From assembly GCA_020216845.1 (NCBI GenBank), contig JAIWNK010000129.1, positions 1 to 10,000 on the forward strand: a stretch of 10,000 nucleotides of DNA, written 5' to 3'. The notes under the pieces are model-generated. The model was given only the letters and a program-made list of their open reading frames with translations. It was not told the origin of the DNA and did not search any database. The position numbers were made by a program, and so were the translations under genes. This document shows, in pieces, positions 1-6,084 of the stretch; within the stretch, counting starts at the first letter, position 1, and every line of letters starts with the position of its first letter. This stretch comes from Anaerolinea sp. (lineage in GTDB: Bacteria; Chloroflexota; Anaerolineae; Anaerolineales; Anaerolineaceae).

Positions 1-57
1 TTTCAAATGCCCCAGGAGGGAATGGAATACCACACCCTTCGGGTGCCCCCAACCAAG
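1..57 (-). pseudogene. Broken duplicate of the tRNA-Arg 3' part
   Basis: Positions 1-27 match 70-96 with one mismatch (G24 versus T93), and 46-57 match 97-108 exactly. The matching part is the tRNA 3' acceptor strand, T arm, variable loop and edge of the anticodon stem, plus seven bases of 3' flank. The two matching blocks are split by an 18-nt insertion at 28-45 that is absent from the intact tRNA. The insertion contains a small perfect hairpin (33-37 pairing with 41-45, three-base loop). No 5' half (D arm, anticodon) is present, so this cannot be a working tRNA. It may be a tandem duplication scar or the remnant of an integration site; the left side lies outside the window. Confidence 0.8.
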
Positions 58-76
58 ATTACTTTCACATTTCAAA

Positions 77-149
77 TGCCCCAGGAGGGAATTGAACCCC
101 CAACCAAGGCCTTAGGAGAGCCCTGCTCTGTCCGTTGAGCTACTGGGGC
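77..149 (-). tRNA. tRNA-Arg (anticodon CCT)
   Basis: A 73-nt cloverleaf reads on the minus strand. The 7-bp acceptor stem starts GCCCCAG (149-143) and closes with CTGGGGC (84-78), followed by discriminator A at 77. The D stem is GCTC/GAGC, the anticodon stem GGGCT/GGCCT (with G-T wobble pairs) encloses the loop CTCCTAA with anticodon CCT, and the T arm is GGGGG-TTCAATT-CCCTC. CCA is not encoded (the next bases are TTT), so it must be added after transcription. It reads AGG codons. It lies directly downstream of the amylosucrase gene on the same strand but has its own promoter-like sequence. Its 3' end is followed by a partial duplicate, a layout often left by tRNA-targeted integration. Confidence 0.95.
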
Positions 150-159
150 GGGCAAGCAA

Positions 160-189
160 ATTATACCAAAAAAAAGCACCTCAGCCCAA
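160..189 (-). promoter_or_regulatory. Candidate promoter of the tRNA-Arg gene
   Basis: The minus strand has a perfect TATAAT (165-160) with an extended TGG directly upstream, and TTGGGC (189-184) 18 nt further up. Predicted initiation is around 153, a few bases before the mature tRNA 5' end at 149. The spacer contains a run of eight T. The -35 element lies inside the last codons of the amylosucrase gene, so the tRNA can be transcribed independently of it. The T run could also help end the amylosucrase transcript, but no stem precedes it. Confidence 0.65.
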
Positions 190-2124
190 CACAAAAAAAT
201 CAAAAGGCGGCAACACCAAATCATTCACCGCAGACCATTGCGCCCGCCCATGCAAGCACTGCAAGCCCGCACAACCCGACTGCGCCAACACCCACCCTGG
301 CACAACCTGCTCCTGCTCACTGAAATTTGCAAACACCACCACCCGCGCCGCATCATGCCGCCGTTCATAGCCCAGCACATGCCCATTGCCCGTCTCCAAC
401 ACAGTCAGCAACGCCCCCGCAAACGCCGTGTGTCGCTTACGCAATGCGATCAACTCTTGCAAAGCAGCGTATAAACGCCCCTCCAGCGTATCCGGCTGTT
501 GCCGACGGGCATAAGCCGCATCGTCCGCCGTCAAACGATGCACCCAACGACTATCATGCGCCTTATTCACATCCTGACGATACCGATAATCATTCAACTG
601 ACCAATCTCATCCCCCAAATAAATCAACGGAATTCCCCCAACCGTCAGAATAACCCCATGTAACAACGCAATGCGCCGCAATGCCAATTCCACCTCCGCC
701 GGGCCCTCCTCAGTCAGCGCCTTCTCCAACCCGGCCAACGAAGCGCATGTCCCCGAAATCCGACAATCGCCCGTCTTAGGGTTTTCCTGGAAAGGCACGC
801 CGCGAGCAAAACTTCCCGGGAAACGCCCCGTATAAAACGCATTCAAAAACCGACGATGATCGAAAGCGTGAATGCCCAAGCGCGCCGCATCCTCATCAGA
901 AAACGTCCAGCCAATATCATCATGACACCGCACATAATTGACCCAAGCCGTATGCGGCGGCAACGCATGACGCTCGCGCAGAGCTTGTTGCAACAAATTC
1001 ACCTCGCGGGTTGCCAGTGTATTCCACAGCAACGCCATCAACAATGGATTGTAAGACAGCTGACACTCATACGGCGAAACATATTGTACCACCTGATCAG
1101 GATGGACAATCGCTTCCGATTTGAACAACACCCCCGGCGCCACAATGCGCATGACCGCATTGAAGGCCTGCAGCAACACATGTGCCTTGGGCAAACTCTC
1201 GCACACCGTCCCGGCTTCCTTCCATACGAACGCCAATGCGTCGAAACGCAACACATCCACGCCCACATTGGCCAGGAAAAGCATTTCCGCCACCATCTGA
1301 TTGAAGGTTGCCGAATGGGTGTAATTTAAATCCCACTGATATGTATGGAAAGTCGTCCACACCCACTCCGTCTTTTCCCCTTCGGGTGTTTGTGTGCGAA
1401 GCGGCGAAAACGCCCCGGCATGTTCATCCGGAAAAATTTCGCGCACCTGCTGCTCATAAAGATCCGGCAGTGTGCGGTCGGGGAAGATATAGTAAAACTT
1501 GCGGTAAAACGGGTCCCCCTGCCGGGCGCGTTGCGCCCAGGGATGATCTTCCGAGGTATGATTGAGCACAAAATCCAACACCAGGCTGATACCTGCCTGC
1601 CGCAATTCCTCAGCCAGGCTGCGCAGTTCTTCCATCGTTCCCAGGCGATCCTCCACCGTGCGATAATCGCGAATGGCATAGCCACCGTCATTATCACCCT
1701 TGCGGGTCTGGAACAAGGGCATCAGGTGCAGGTAAGTCAGGCCAAGCTCCTTGAAATAAGGCAACTTCTGGCGCAAACGCTGCAAATCGCCAGCGAACAA
1801 ATCCACATACAACACCCCACCGAGCATGACATTGGATTGAAACCAATCCGGGTCTGCCTCGCGTTGTGCATCGAGTGCCTGCAACACCGCCGGACGAGCA
1901 AACCAGGCCGCCCCCATTTGCACCAACAACTCTTCCAAGTCATAGAAAAAGTCGTATTGTTGGCCGTATAGTGTGCACAAAGCATGAAACAACCGCCCAA
2001 AATGCGCCTGCAACCGATGCACAAACACCGCCCAAACCCCGGGCTGCGCTGCAATCTCTGCCCCCAAGCGCTGCTCCAAACGCGGCAACAACCGCTGCAG
2101 CGTATACCTTGTCTCAAAATCCAT
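181..2124 (-). CDS. Amylosucrase (GH13 family)
   Basis: This 647-aa protein is an intracellular-type glucansucrase that moves glucose from sucrose onto an alpha-1,4-glucan and releases fructose. Length is close to Neisseria amylosucrase (about 636 aa). An N-terminal helical region (about 1-90) leads into the GH13 barrel, starting near [12 protein letters not shown]. Visible catalytic motifs are [11 protein letters not shown] (about 184-194), the nucleophile in DVLRFDAL (D295), the acid/base in [10 protein letters not shown] (E337) and CHDDIGWTF (H401, D402). The GDNDGGYAI and HDSRWVHR segments contain the D146 and R526 expected to form the subsite -1 salt bridge of amylosucrases. The start at 2124 is chosen because GGGAGAGG (2137-2130) sits 5 nt before it; an upstream in-frame ATG at 2163 lacks such a site. 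No sugar transporter or fructokinase is adjacent. Codons favour G/T endings (GAG, CAG, TTG). Confidence 0.95.
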   Translation of the reverse strand: MDFETRYTLQRLLPRLEQRLGAEIAAQPGVWAVFVHRLQAHFGRLFHALCTLYGQQYDFFYDLEELLVQMGAAWFARPAVLQALDAQREADPDWFQSNVMLGGVLYVDLFAGDLQRLRQKLPYFKELGLTYLHLMPLFQTRKGDNDGGYAIRDYRTVEDRLGTMEELRSLAEELRQAGISLVLDFVLNHTSEDHPWAQRARQGDPFYRKFYYIFPDRTLPDLYEQQVREIFPDEHAGAFSPLRTQTPEGEKTEWVWTTFHTYQWDLNYTHSATFNQMVAEMLFLANVGVDVLRFDALAFVWKEAGTVCESLPKAHVLLQAFNAVMRIVAPGVLFKSEAIVHPDQVVQYVSPYECQLSYNPLLMALLWNTLATREVNLLQQALRERHALPPHTAWVNYVRCHDDIGWTFSDEDAARLGIHAFDHRRFLNAFYTGRFPGSFARGVPFQENPKTGDCRISGTCASLAGLEKALTEEGPAEVELALRRIALLHGVILTVGGIPLIYLGDEIGQLNDYRYRQDVNKAHDSRWVHRLTADDAAYARRQQPDTLEGRLYAALQELIALRKRHTAFAGALLTVLETGNGHVLGYERRHDAARVVVFANFSEQEQVVPGWVLAQSGCAGLQCLHGRAQWSAVNDLVLPPFDFFVLG

Positions 2125-2144
2125 GAGTACCTCTCCCATAAAAC

Positions 2145-2173
2145 AAAATAAAGACCCGCTCATTTTAACGCAA
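2145..2173 (-). promoter_or_regulatory. Weak candidate promoter of the amylosucrase gene
   Basis: On the minus strand TTGCGT (2173-2168) is followed after 17 nt by TATTTT (2150-2145). Initiation would fall near 2138, directly in front of the ribosome binding site GGGAGAGG (2137-2130), giving a leader of about 14 nt. Both boxes are imperfect. Transcription might instead start further upstream and read through the hairpin at 2188-2239. Confidence 0.35.
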
Positions 2174-2187
2174 AAGCCAGCTCAAAG

Positions 2188-2239
2188 GGAGTTGGCGTTA
2201 AAAACGAGCCGGGCGTGGGGGGGCACGCCCGGCAACTCC
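2188..2239 (-). terminator. GC-rich hairpin, probable terminator of the NYN gene
   Basis: A perfect 10-bp stem, GCCGGGCGTG (2208-2217) with CACGCCCGGC (2224-2233), closes a six-base loop. Read on the minus strand, the stem is followed by TCGTTTTT, an imperfect U tract, as in an intrinsic terminator. It lies about 140 nt after the NYN gene stop and about 80 nt before the amylosucrase start, so it would separate the two minus-strand genes. Additional pairing is possible: GGAGTT (2188-2193) with AACTCC (2234-2239), and a small CGTT/AACG arm (2196-2206), which would turn it into a three-way junction. A role as a leader element of amylosucrase is therefore an alternative. Confidence 0.6.
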
Positions 2240-2376
2240 AGGGAGGGAACTCACCATCCATTGCTCAACACGATTGTACGGGGGGGACATACACATCGTT
2301 CACAGTGGATGGGACACTCAAACTGCTGTGTCTTAGATAATATACACCAAATTTATCTTATTTGCATTAAATTCAG
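2240..2376. other. Non-coding spacer between hairpin and NYN gene
   Basis: No credible gene is seen here. The stretch contains a run of seven G (2280-2286), a widely spaced 7-bp inverted repeat (CCATCCA 2254-2260 with TGGATGG 2306-2312) and an AT-rich part (about 2333-2374) with a short inverted repeat AGATAA/TTATCT (2335-2340 and 2353-2358). The AT-rich part has -10-like hexamers on the minus strand (TATATT, TATTAT), but I find no -35 box at a suitable distance. Any promoter here for amylosucrase would give a leader of about 200 nt containing the hairpin. Confidence 0.5.
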
Positions 2377-2850
2377 CTAAGAGTTTTCGTCCTCAGCGCC
2401 AAATGTGCGCAGCCACTCTTCCAGCTCACCAGGGTCCGATGTGCCACGCAGGCGCGCCTGCTCTGCCTCCTGACGACGTGCCGCAATCAACAACTGTGCA
2501 AAAGCCTCCGAACTGACCACACCAGCCCCACAGGCGCGCGCTTCTGCCTGCACGCGGCGATCGGAACTGACCACCTGCCAATTGCGCGCCGCTCGCCCCA
2601 ATTGTTGCAAACGTGCCGTCAACGCATCATCCGCCGTGCGGCCGGCGCGCACCCAATGCACCCGCACCATGCCAACCTGCGTTTGTCCAGCACCGCCTAC
2701 CTGTGCGCGGTCAAAATAGACCTCCACCGTCTGTCGCCGCACACGACAAAACACTTGCAGCCATGCAATCAGCCCCTGTTCGTCATCCATCTGCCGCAAA
2801 TCTAACCCCGGCAACTTCGGAATTAGATTATGCCCATCCACCAAATACAT
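2377..2850 (-). CDS. NYN-domain (YacP-like) RNA-binding nuclease
   Basis: The 157-aa protein resembles the YacP/NYN family of PIN-like ribonucleases. The start MYLVDGHNLI gives the hallmark first acidic residue (D5) and N8. Further conserved acidic positions are in VYFDRAQ (D47), RTADDAL (D74, D75) and SSDRRV (D97), consistent with a metal-binding active site. The C-terminal 40 residues are charged, Glu/Arg-rich and probably helical. Family members are small cytoplasmic proteins thought to cut or process RNA; the substrate here is unknown. The start is fixed by AGGAAGGAG (2867-2859) 8 nt before the ATG; another ATG at 2855 is out of frame and closes quickly. The gene is divergent from the dnaX cluster and is followed by a likely terminator at 2188-2239. 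Confidence 0.85.
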   Translation of the reverse strand: MYLVDGHNLIPKLPGLDLRQMDDEQGLIAWLQVFCRVRRQTVEVYFDRAQVGGAGQTQVGMVRVHWVRAGRTADDALTARLQQLGRAARNWQVVSSDRRVQAEARACGAGVVSSEAFAQLLIAARRQEAEQARLRGTSDPGELEEWLRTFGAEDENS

Positions 2851-2882
2851 TTCATGCGCTCCTTCCTGTCTTGCACCTTAAA

Positions 2883-2912
2883 ATCATACCACAATCCCCC
2901 CTTTCGGCCCAA
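2883..2912 (-). promoter_or_regulatory. Candidate promoter of the NYN gene
   Basis: On the minus strand TTGGGC (2912-2907) is followed after 18 nt by TATGAT (2888-2883), with TGG directly upstream of the -10 box (extended -10). Initiation near 2876 would leave a leader of about 26 nt carrying the strong ribosome binding site. The same TTGGGC, 18-nt spacer and TGG layout occurs before the tRNA gene at 160-189. Confidence 0.5.
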
Positions 2913-2916
2913 AATG

Positions 2917-2925
2917 TGCTATCAT
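2917..2925 (+). promoter_or_regulatory. Candidate extended -10 promoter of the dnaX cluster
   Basis: TGC-TATCAT is an extended -10 element on the plus strand. No good -35 box lies 16-18 nt upstream (that stretch is C-rich). Initiation would be near 2932, at the weak AAGG ribosome binding site (2932-2935) before the ATG at 2943. It is interleaved with the opposing NYN promoter, so the two could compete. Confidence 0.4.
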
Positions 2926-2942
2926 TCGCATAAGGCTTTGGC

Positions 2943-3452
2943 ATGAAAACCTGGAAACGGCTTCTCCCCTATCTGCTTCTCAATGCGCTTGTCTCCGCGA
3001 CAACCATCCTGGCTGTATTGTATTTCTGGAACCGCGCCCATCCTTTTCCAAGCCTGCCACAAGCCAACCCAATCAACGCCCCTACCCAAATCATTGTGTC
3101 AAAACCGACTGCCACATTGCCACCTTTAGATCCGCCCCTCATCACCATCACCGCCGTCATTGCTCCAGGCGATTTAGCCAACGAAGCAGTCGTCCTGAAG
3201 CGCGTTGGCGAAGGCGAGCTCTCGCTCATTGGTTGGAAAATCGTCAACGTCGCCAATGAGGCCTATGTCTTCCCGGATCTGCTCTTTCGCGCCGGCGAAA
3301 TCTATCTCTACAGCCAACGCAGCGCAACCACCAACCCCAGCCCAGCCATGACGCTCTACTGGGAACGAAGCACCCCCGCCTGGGCCAGCGGTGACCTGGT
3401 GCGCCTGATCGACTCCGCCGGCAATGTGCGGGCCACTTTTCGCATTCCCTAA
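2943..3452 (+). CDS. Membrane-anchored lamin-tail-domain protein
   Basis: This 169-aa protein has a basic N-terminus (MKTWKRLLPY) and one hydrophobic segment (about 9-29) that acts as a signal anchor or uncleaved signal. A Pro/Thr-rich linker (about 30-65) follows, then a domain matching the lamin tail (LTD) fold (about 66-169). LTD features visible are LIGWKIVN, YVFPDLLFRAGEIYLYS, an LYW near 138-140, and GDLVRLIDSAGNVRATFRI. The domain should lie outside the cytoplasm. Bacterial LTD domains occur in secreted or surface proteins and are thought to bind ligands or other proteins; the partner here is unknown. Its stop lies only 5 nt before the dnaX ATG, so it is probably the first gene of that transcript. 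A functional link to DNA replication is not evident. Confidence 0.8.
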   Translation: MKTWKRLLPYLLLNALVSATTILAVLYFWNRAHPFPSLPQANPINAPTQIIVSKPTATLPPLDPPLITITAVIAPGDLANEAVVLKRVGEGELSLIGWKIVNVANEAYVFPDLLFRAGEIYLYSQRSATTNPSPAMTLYWERSTPAWASGDLVRLIDSAGNVRATFRIP

Positions 3453-3457
3453 CCCCT

Positions 3458-5113
3458 ATGTCCCAAGCCTTCTACCGCAAATGGCGCCCTCATCAATGGG
3501 CCGAAGTCGTCAGTCAAGAACACGTTGTGCGCACGCTCAAGAATGCCATCCTCAGCGGGCATATCGGCCATGCTTACCTGTTTTCTGGGCCACGCGGCAC
3601 CGGAAAAACCACCACGGCCCGCCTGTTAGCCAAGGCAGTCAACTGCCTGGCCGAAAACCCAGCCGACCGCCCTTGCGATGCCTGTGAACACTGCCTGGCC
3701 GTCAACGAAGGGCGCTTCCTCGACCTCATCGAAATTGACGCTGCCTCCAACACCAGCGTAGACGATGTGCGCGAACTGCGCGACAAGATCAACTTTTCGC
3801 CCTCGCAAGGGCGTTATAAGGTCTACATCATTGATGAAGTGCACATGCTCTCCACAGCAGCCTTCAACGCCCTGCTCAAAACCCTGGAAGAGCCCCCTGC
3901 TCATGCCATCTTCATCCTCGCCACAACCGAAATGCACAAAATTCCGGCAACTGTGTTGTCGCGCTGCCAACGGCATGAATTCCGTCGCATTCCAGTCAAT
4001 GACATTGCTGCCTATCTGCAAAAAATGTGTCAGCAGGAAGGCATTCAAGCTGAGCCAGAAGCCTTGTTGCTGATTGCCCGCCAATCCACCGGCGCCATGC
4101 GCGACGCCATCTCACTACTCGATCAGCTAGCCTCCACCGGCGAGCGCATCACCCTCAGTCTGGCCCAACAAGTGCTGGGCGCAGCGACAAGCCAAATGGT
4201 CATCGAAATGGTCGAAGCCTTGCTTGCCCGCCAAAGCGCAGCTGGGCTCGATGCCATTCACCGCTCATTGGATAGCGGCGTAGACGCACGTCAGTTTGCC
4301 CGGCAGGTCGTCGAATACTTGCGCAGCCTGCTACTCATTCACATGGGCAGCGGCGATCAGGTAGATGCCCCAACCGAACAGCGTGCCCGCATGGCCAGCC
4401 AGGCCAACGCCTTTGCATTGCCGCACCTGCTTGAAACGTTACGTCTGTTCAATGCTGCTGCCAACGAAGCACGCAACAGCTGGCAACCCGGGCTAATGCT
4501 CGAAATGGCCCTGGCCGAAGCCATAGCCTGGCAAGCGGCCCCCCAACCGGCGCAGGCCACCACATTACCACCCACTGCGCTCAACACATCCGCTGCCTCA
4601 ACGCAACCCGCCACCCTTCCTGCCCTTACCGAATCAGCCCCGCTGACGCCCCCAAGCACCCGCCCGGCACTCGATGCACCCAGTCGGGAAACCGCCCAGC
4701 CTGCACCACCGCCCCCTTCCACAGAACCAGAAGCAAGCCCGCCCCCTTCCGCTGAAGGCACGCTGAACCTATCCACACTGCAAAAGAACTGGGCCAGTGT
4801 GCGCGCCCAAGTGAAGCGCAAGCGCCAACAAACCGAAGCTCTGCTCAATTCTTGCACCTCCTTGCAAATCAAAGATGGCGTCATTGTGCTTGTGTTCAGC
4901 AGCGACCTGCTCAAATCCAAAATGGAAGCCAACGACAACATCGAAATCACCCGCCAGGCAATCAGCAGCGTGCTTGGCATCCCCGCACCTGCACTGCGCT
5001 GCATCTCCGCCCAACGCAGCGGCGGGGCACAATCACAACAAGATCTCAGTACCCCGGATGGCATGATCAAAACTGCCCTCGACCTGGGAGCAAAAATCGT
5101 ACACAAAGATTAA
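3458..5113 (+). CDS. dnaX: DNA polymerase III subunit gamma/tau
   Basis: This 551-aa clamp-loader ATPase helps load the sliding clamp at replication forks. The N-terminus MSQAFYRKWRP is typical. Walker A is GPRGTGKT (44-51), zinc ligands are C63, C73, C76 and C79, Walker B is VYIIDEVHM (D126, E127), sensor 1 is near LATTEMHKIP, an SRC motif is at 168-170 and sensor 2 is in GAMRDA (R215). The collar domain runs to about 360. A Pro/Ala/Thr-rich linker (about 361-434) leads to a folded C-terminal domain (about 437-516) and the tail LDLGAKIVHKD, so the tau-type form is encoded. No A6-type slippery run is seen, so a shorter gamma product by frameshift is not supported. No Shine-Dalgarno sequence precedes the ATG; translation is probably coupled to the gene ending 5 nt upstream. 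Confidence 0.98.
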   Translation: MSQAFYRKWRPHQWAEVVSQEHVVRTLKNAILSGHIGHAYLFSGPRGTGKTTTARLLAKAVNCLAENPADRPCDACEHCLAVNEGRFLDLIEIDAASNTSVDDVRELRDKINFSPSQGRYKVYIIDEVHMLSTAAFNALLKTLEEPPAHAIFILATTEMHKIPATVLSRCQRHEFRRIPVNDIAAYLQKMCQQEGIQAEPEALLLIARQSTGAMRDAISLLDQLASTGERITLSLAQQVLGAATSQMVIEMVEALLARQSAAGLDAIHRSLDSGVDARQFARQVVEYLRSLLLIHMGSGDQVDAPTEQRARMASQANAFALPHLLETLRLFNAAANEARNSWQPGLMLEMALAEAIAWQAAPQPAQATTLPPTALNTSAASTQPATLPALTESAPLTPPSTRPALDAPSRETAQPAPPPPSTEPEASPPPSAEGTLNLSTLQKNWASVRAQVKRKRQQTEALLNSCTSLQIKDGVIVLVFSSDLLKSKMEANDNIEITRQAISSVLGIPAPALRCISAQRSGGAQSQQDLSTPDGMIKTALDLGAKIVHKD

Positions 5114-5121
5114 CTTTCTCT

Positions 5122-5126
5122 GGAGG
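5122..5126 (+). promoter_or_regulatory. Ribosome binding site of the ybaB gene
   Basis: GGAGG lies 4 nt before the ATG at 5131. It fixes the start over an in-frame open stretch extending back to 4852 inside dnaX. It is the only strong ribosome binding site within the four-gene cluster. Confidence 0.8.
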
Positions 5127-5130
5127 TTTT

Positions 5131-5472
5131 ATGGCAAAAGGTTTCAATCGCCCCCCTGCCCCACGCGGCGCAGGCAATAACAACATGATGCAACAGCTTC
5201 AACGCTTGCAAGAACAAATGGAAGCCGTTCAGGCGCAGCTCGCTGAAGAAACCGTCAGCGCCACAACCGGTGGCGGCGCGGTCAAGGTCACCATGAGCGG
5301 GCGGCAAACCTGCAAAGCCGTGACCATTGACCCCGAGCTGCTCAAAGATGCCGATGCCGAAATGCTGCAAGACCTGCTGCTGACGGCGATTAACCTGGCG
5401 CTGGAAGAATCGCGCAAACTGGAAGCCGAACGAATGGGCCCGCTCACCGGCGGGTTGGGCGGTCTGTTTTAA
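5131..5472 (+). CDS. YbaB/EbfC family nucleoid-associated protein
   Basis: This 113-aa protein is a small dimeric DNA-binding protein of the YbaB/EbfC family. A Gly/Pro/Asn-rich N-terminal tail (about 1-18) precedes MMQQLQRLQEQMEAVQAQLAEE, a helix. The beta core follows (GGGAVKVTMSGRQTCKAVTIDPELL), then the C-terminal helix with LLLTAINLALEESRKLEAERMG and the usual Gly-rich end LTGGLGGLF. It sits between dnaX and recR, the arrangement seen in many bacteria, which supports the call. Its gene starts 17 nt after the dnaX stop and ends 2 nt before the recR ATG. Family members coat DNA and affect nucleoid structure or repair; the exact role is not shown by the sequence. Confidence 0.95.
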   Translation: MAKGFNRPPAPRGAGNNNMMQQLQRLQEQMEAVQAQLAEETVSATTGGGAVKVTMSGRQTCKAVTIDPELLKDADAEMLQDLLLTAINLALEESRKLEAERMGPLTGGLGGLF

Positions 5473-5474
5473 CC

Positions 5475-6083
5475 ATGGCACTTCTGCCTGCCCCGGTTCA
5501 GAATCTGATCAACGCCCTTGAACGGTTGCCGGGCATCGGCCCCAAAAGTGCCTCGCGCCTGACGTTTTTCTTGCTGCGCGCCCCCGATGACGTTGCCGAG
5601 CAGCTAGCCAATGCCTTACAAACCATCAAAAGCGGCACAGCGCTCTGTCAAACATGCTACAACATCACCCTGGCCGGGCAAACAACCTGTGAAATTTGCG
5701 CCAGCAGCCAAAGGCAAGCCGGGCTGATTTGCGTGGTAGAAGAACCGCTGGATGTCATTGCCATTGAACGCACCGGTGTTTATCAGGGACGTTACCACGT
5801 ACTGCACGGCGTATTATCCCCAATCGAAGGCATCGGTCCCGAAGACCTGAAAATTCGCCCGCTGATTGAGCGTGTGCGCGCCGGTGGCGTGCAAGAAGTC
5901 ATCCTCGCCACCAACCCAAGCATGGAAGGCGACGCCACTGCGCTTTATTTGCGGCAGCAGCTTGCCCCCTTTGGCGTGCATCTCACCCGCCTGGCGCGCG
6001 GCTTGCCAGTCGGCGGCGATTTGGAATATGCCGACCAAAACACGCTGTTGCGCGCCCTGGCTGGGCGGCAAGAAATGAACTAG
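5475..6083 (+). CDS. recR: Recombination mediator protein RecR
   Basis: This 202-aa protein has the normal RecR length. A helix-hairpin-helix (LPGIGPKSASRLTFFLL, about 18-34) is followed by a four-cysteine zinc motif (C58, C61, C72, C75) and a Toprim domain (about 83-175) with VVEEPLDVIAIE and NPSMEGDATALYL. The C-terminal segment LARGLPVGGDLEYAD (173-187) is the family's conserved end. RecR works with RecF/RecO to load RecA onto gapped single-stranded DNA. The ATG lies 2 nt after the ybaB stop with no clear ribosome binding site, so translation is probably coupled. It is the last gene of the plus-strand cluster, and its stop is one base from the stop of the opposing ATPase gene; no terminator hairpin is visible between them. 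Confidence 0.98.
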   Translation: MALLPAPVQNLINALERLPGIGPKSASRLTFFLLRAPDDVAEQLANALQTIKSGTALCQTCYNITLAGQTTCEICASSQRQAGLICVVEEPLDVIAIERTGVYQGRYHVLHGVLSPIEGIGPEDLKIRPLIERVRAGGVQEVILATNPSMEGDATALYLRQQLAPFGVHLTRLARGLPVGGDLEYADQNTLLRALAGRQEMN

Positions 6084-6084
6084 C

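Noticed and set aside
2210..2290. Two runs of seven G (2217-2223 and 2280-2286) as a G-quadruplex
   Set aside because: Only two long tracts 57 nt apart, one of them the loop of a stable hairpin; four suitably spaced tracts are not present.
2254..2312. Inverted repeat CCATCCA/TGGATGG as a mobile-element end or operator
   Set aside because: Seven bases with a 45-nt gap is compatible with chance, and there is no transposase or target-site duplication.
2123..2380. 85-codon plus-strand open frame across the amylosucrase upstream region
   Set aside because: It covers the terminator hairpin and G tracts, has no ribosome binding site, and its translation shows no recognisable features.
4357..5106. 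Long open frame of 249 codons on the minus strand opposite dnaX (and similar ones opposite amylosucrase and the ATPase)
   Set aside because: They lie entirely within well-supported genes, lack family-like motifs and ribosome binding sites, and are expected from the biased codon use of the real genes.
3458..5113. Programmed frameshift in dnaX producing a short gamma subunit
   Set aside because: No run of six or more A, or A AAA AAG-type slippery heptamer, was found; the longest A runs are about five bases in non-slippery phase.
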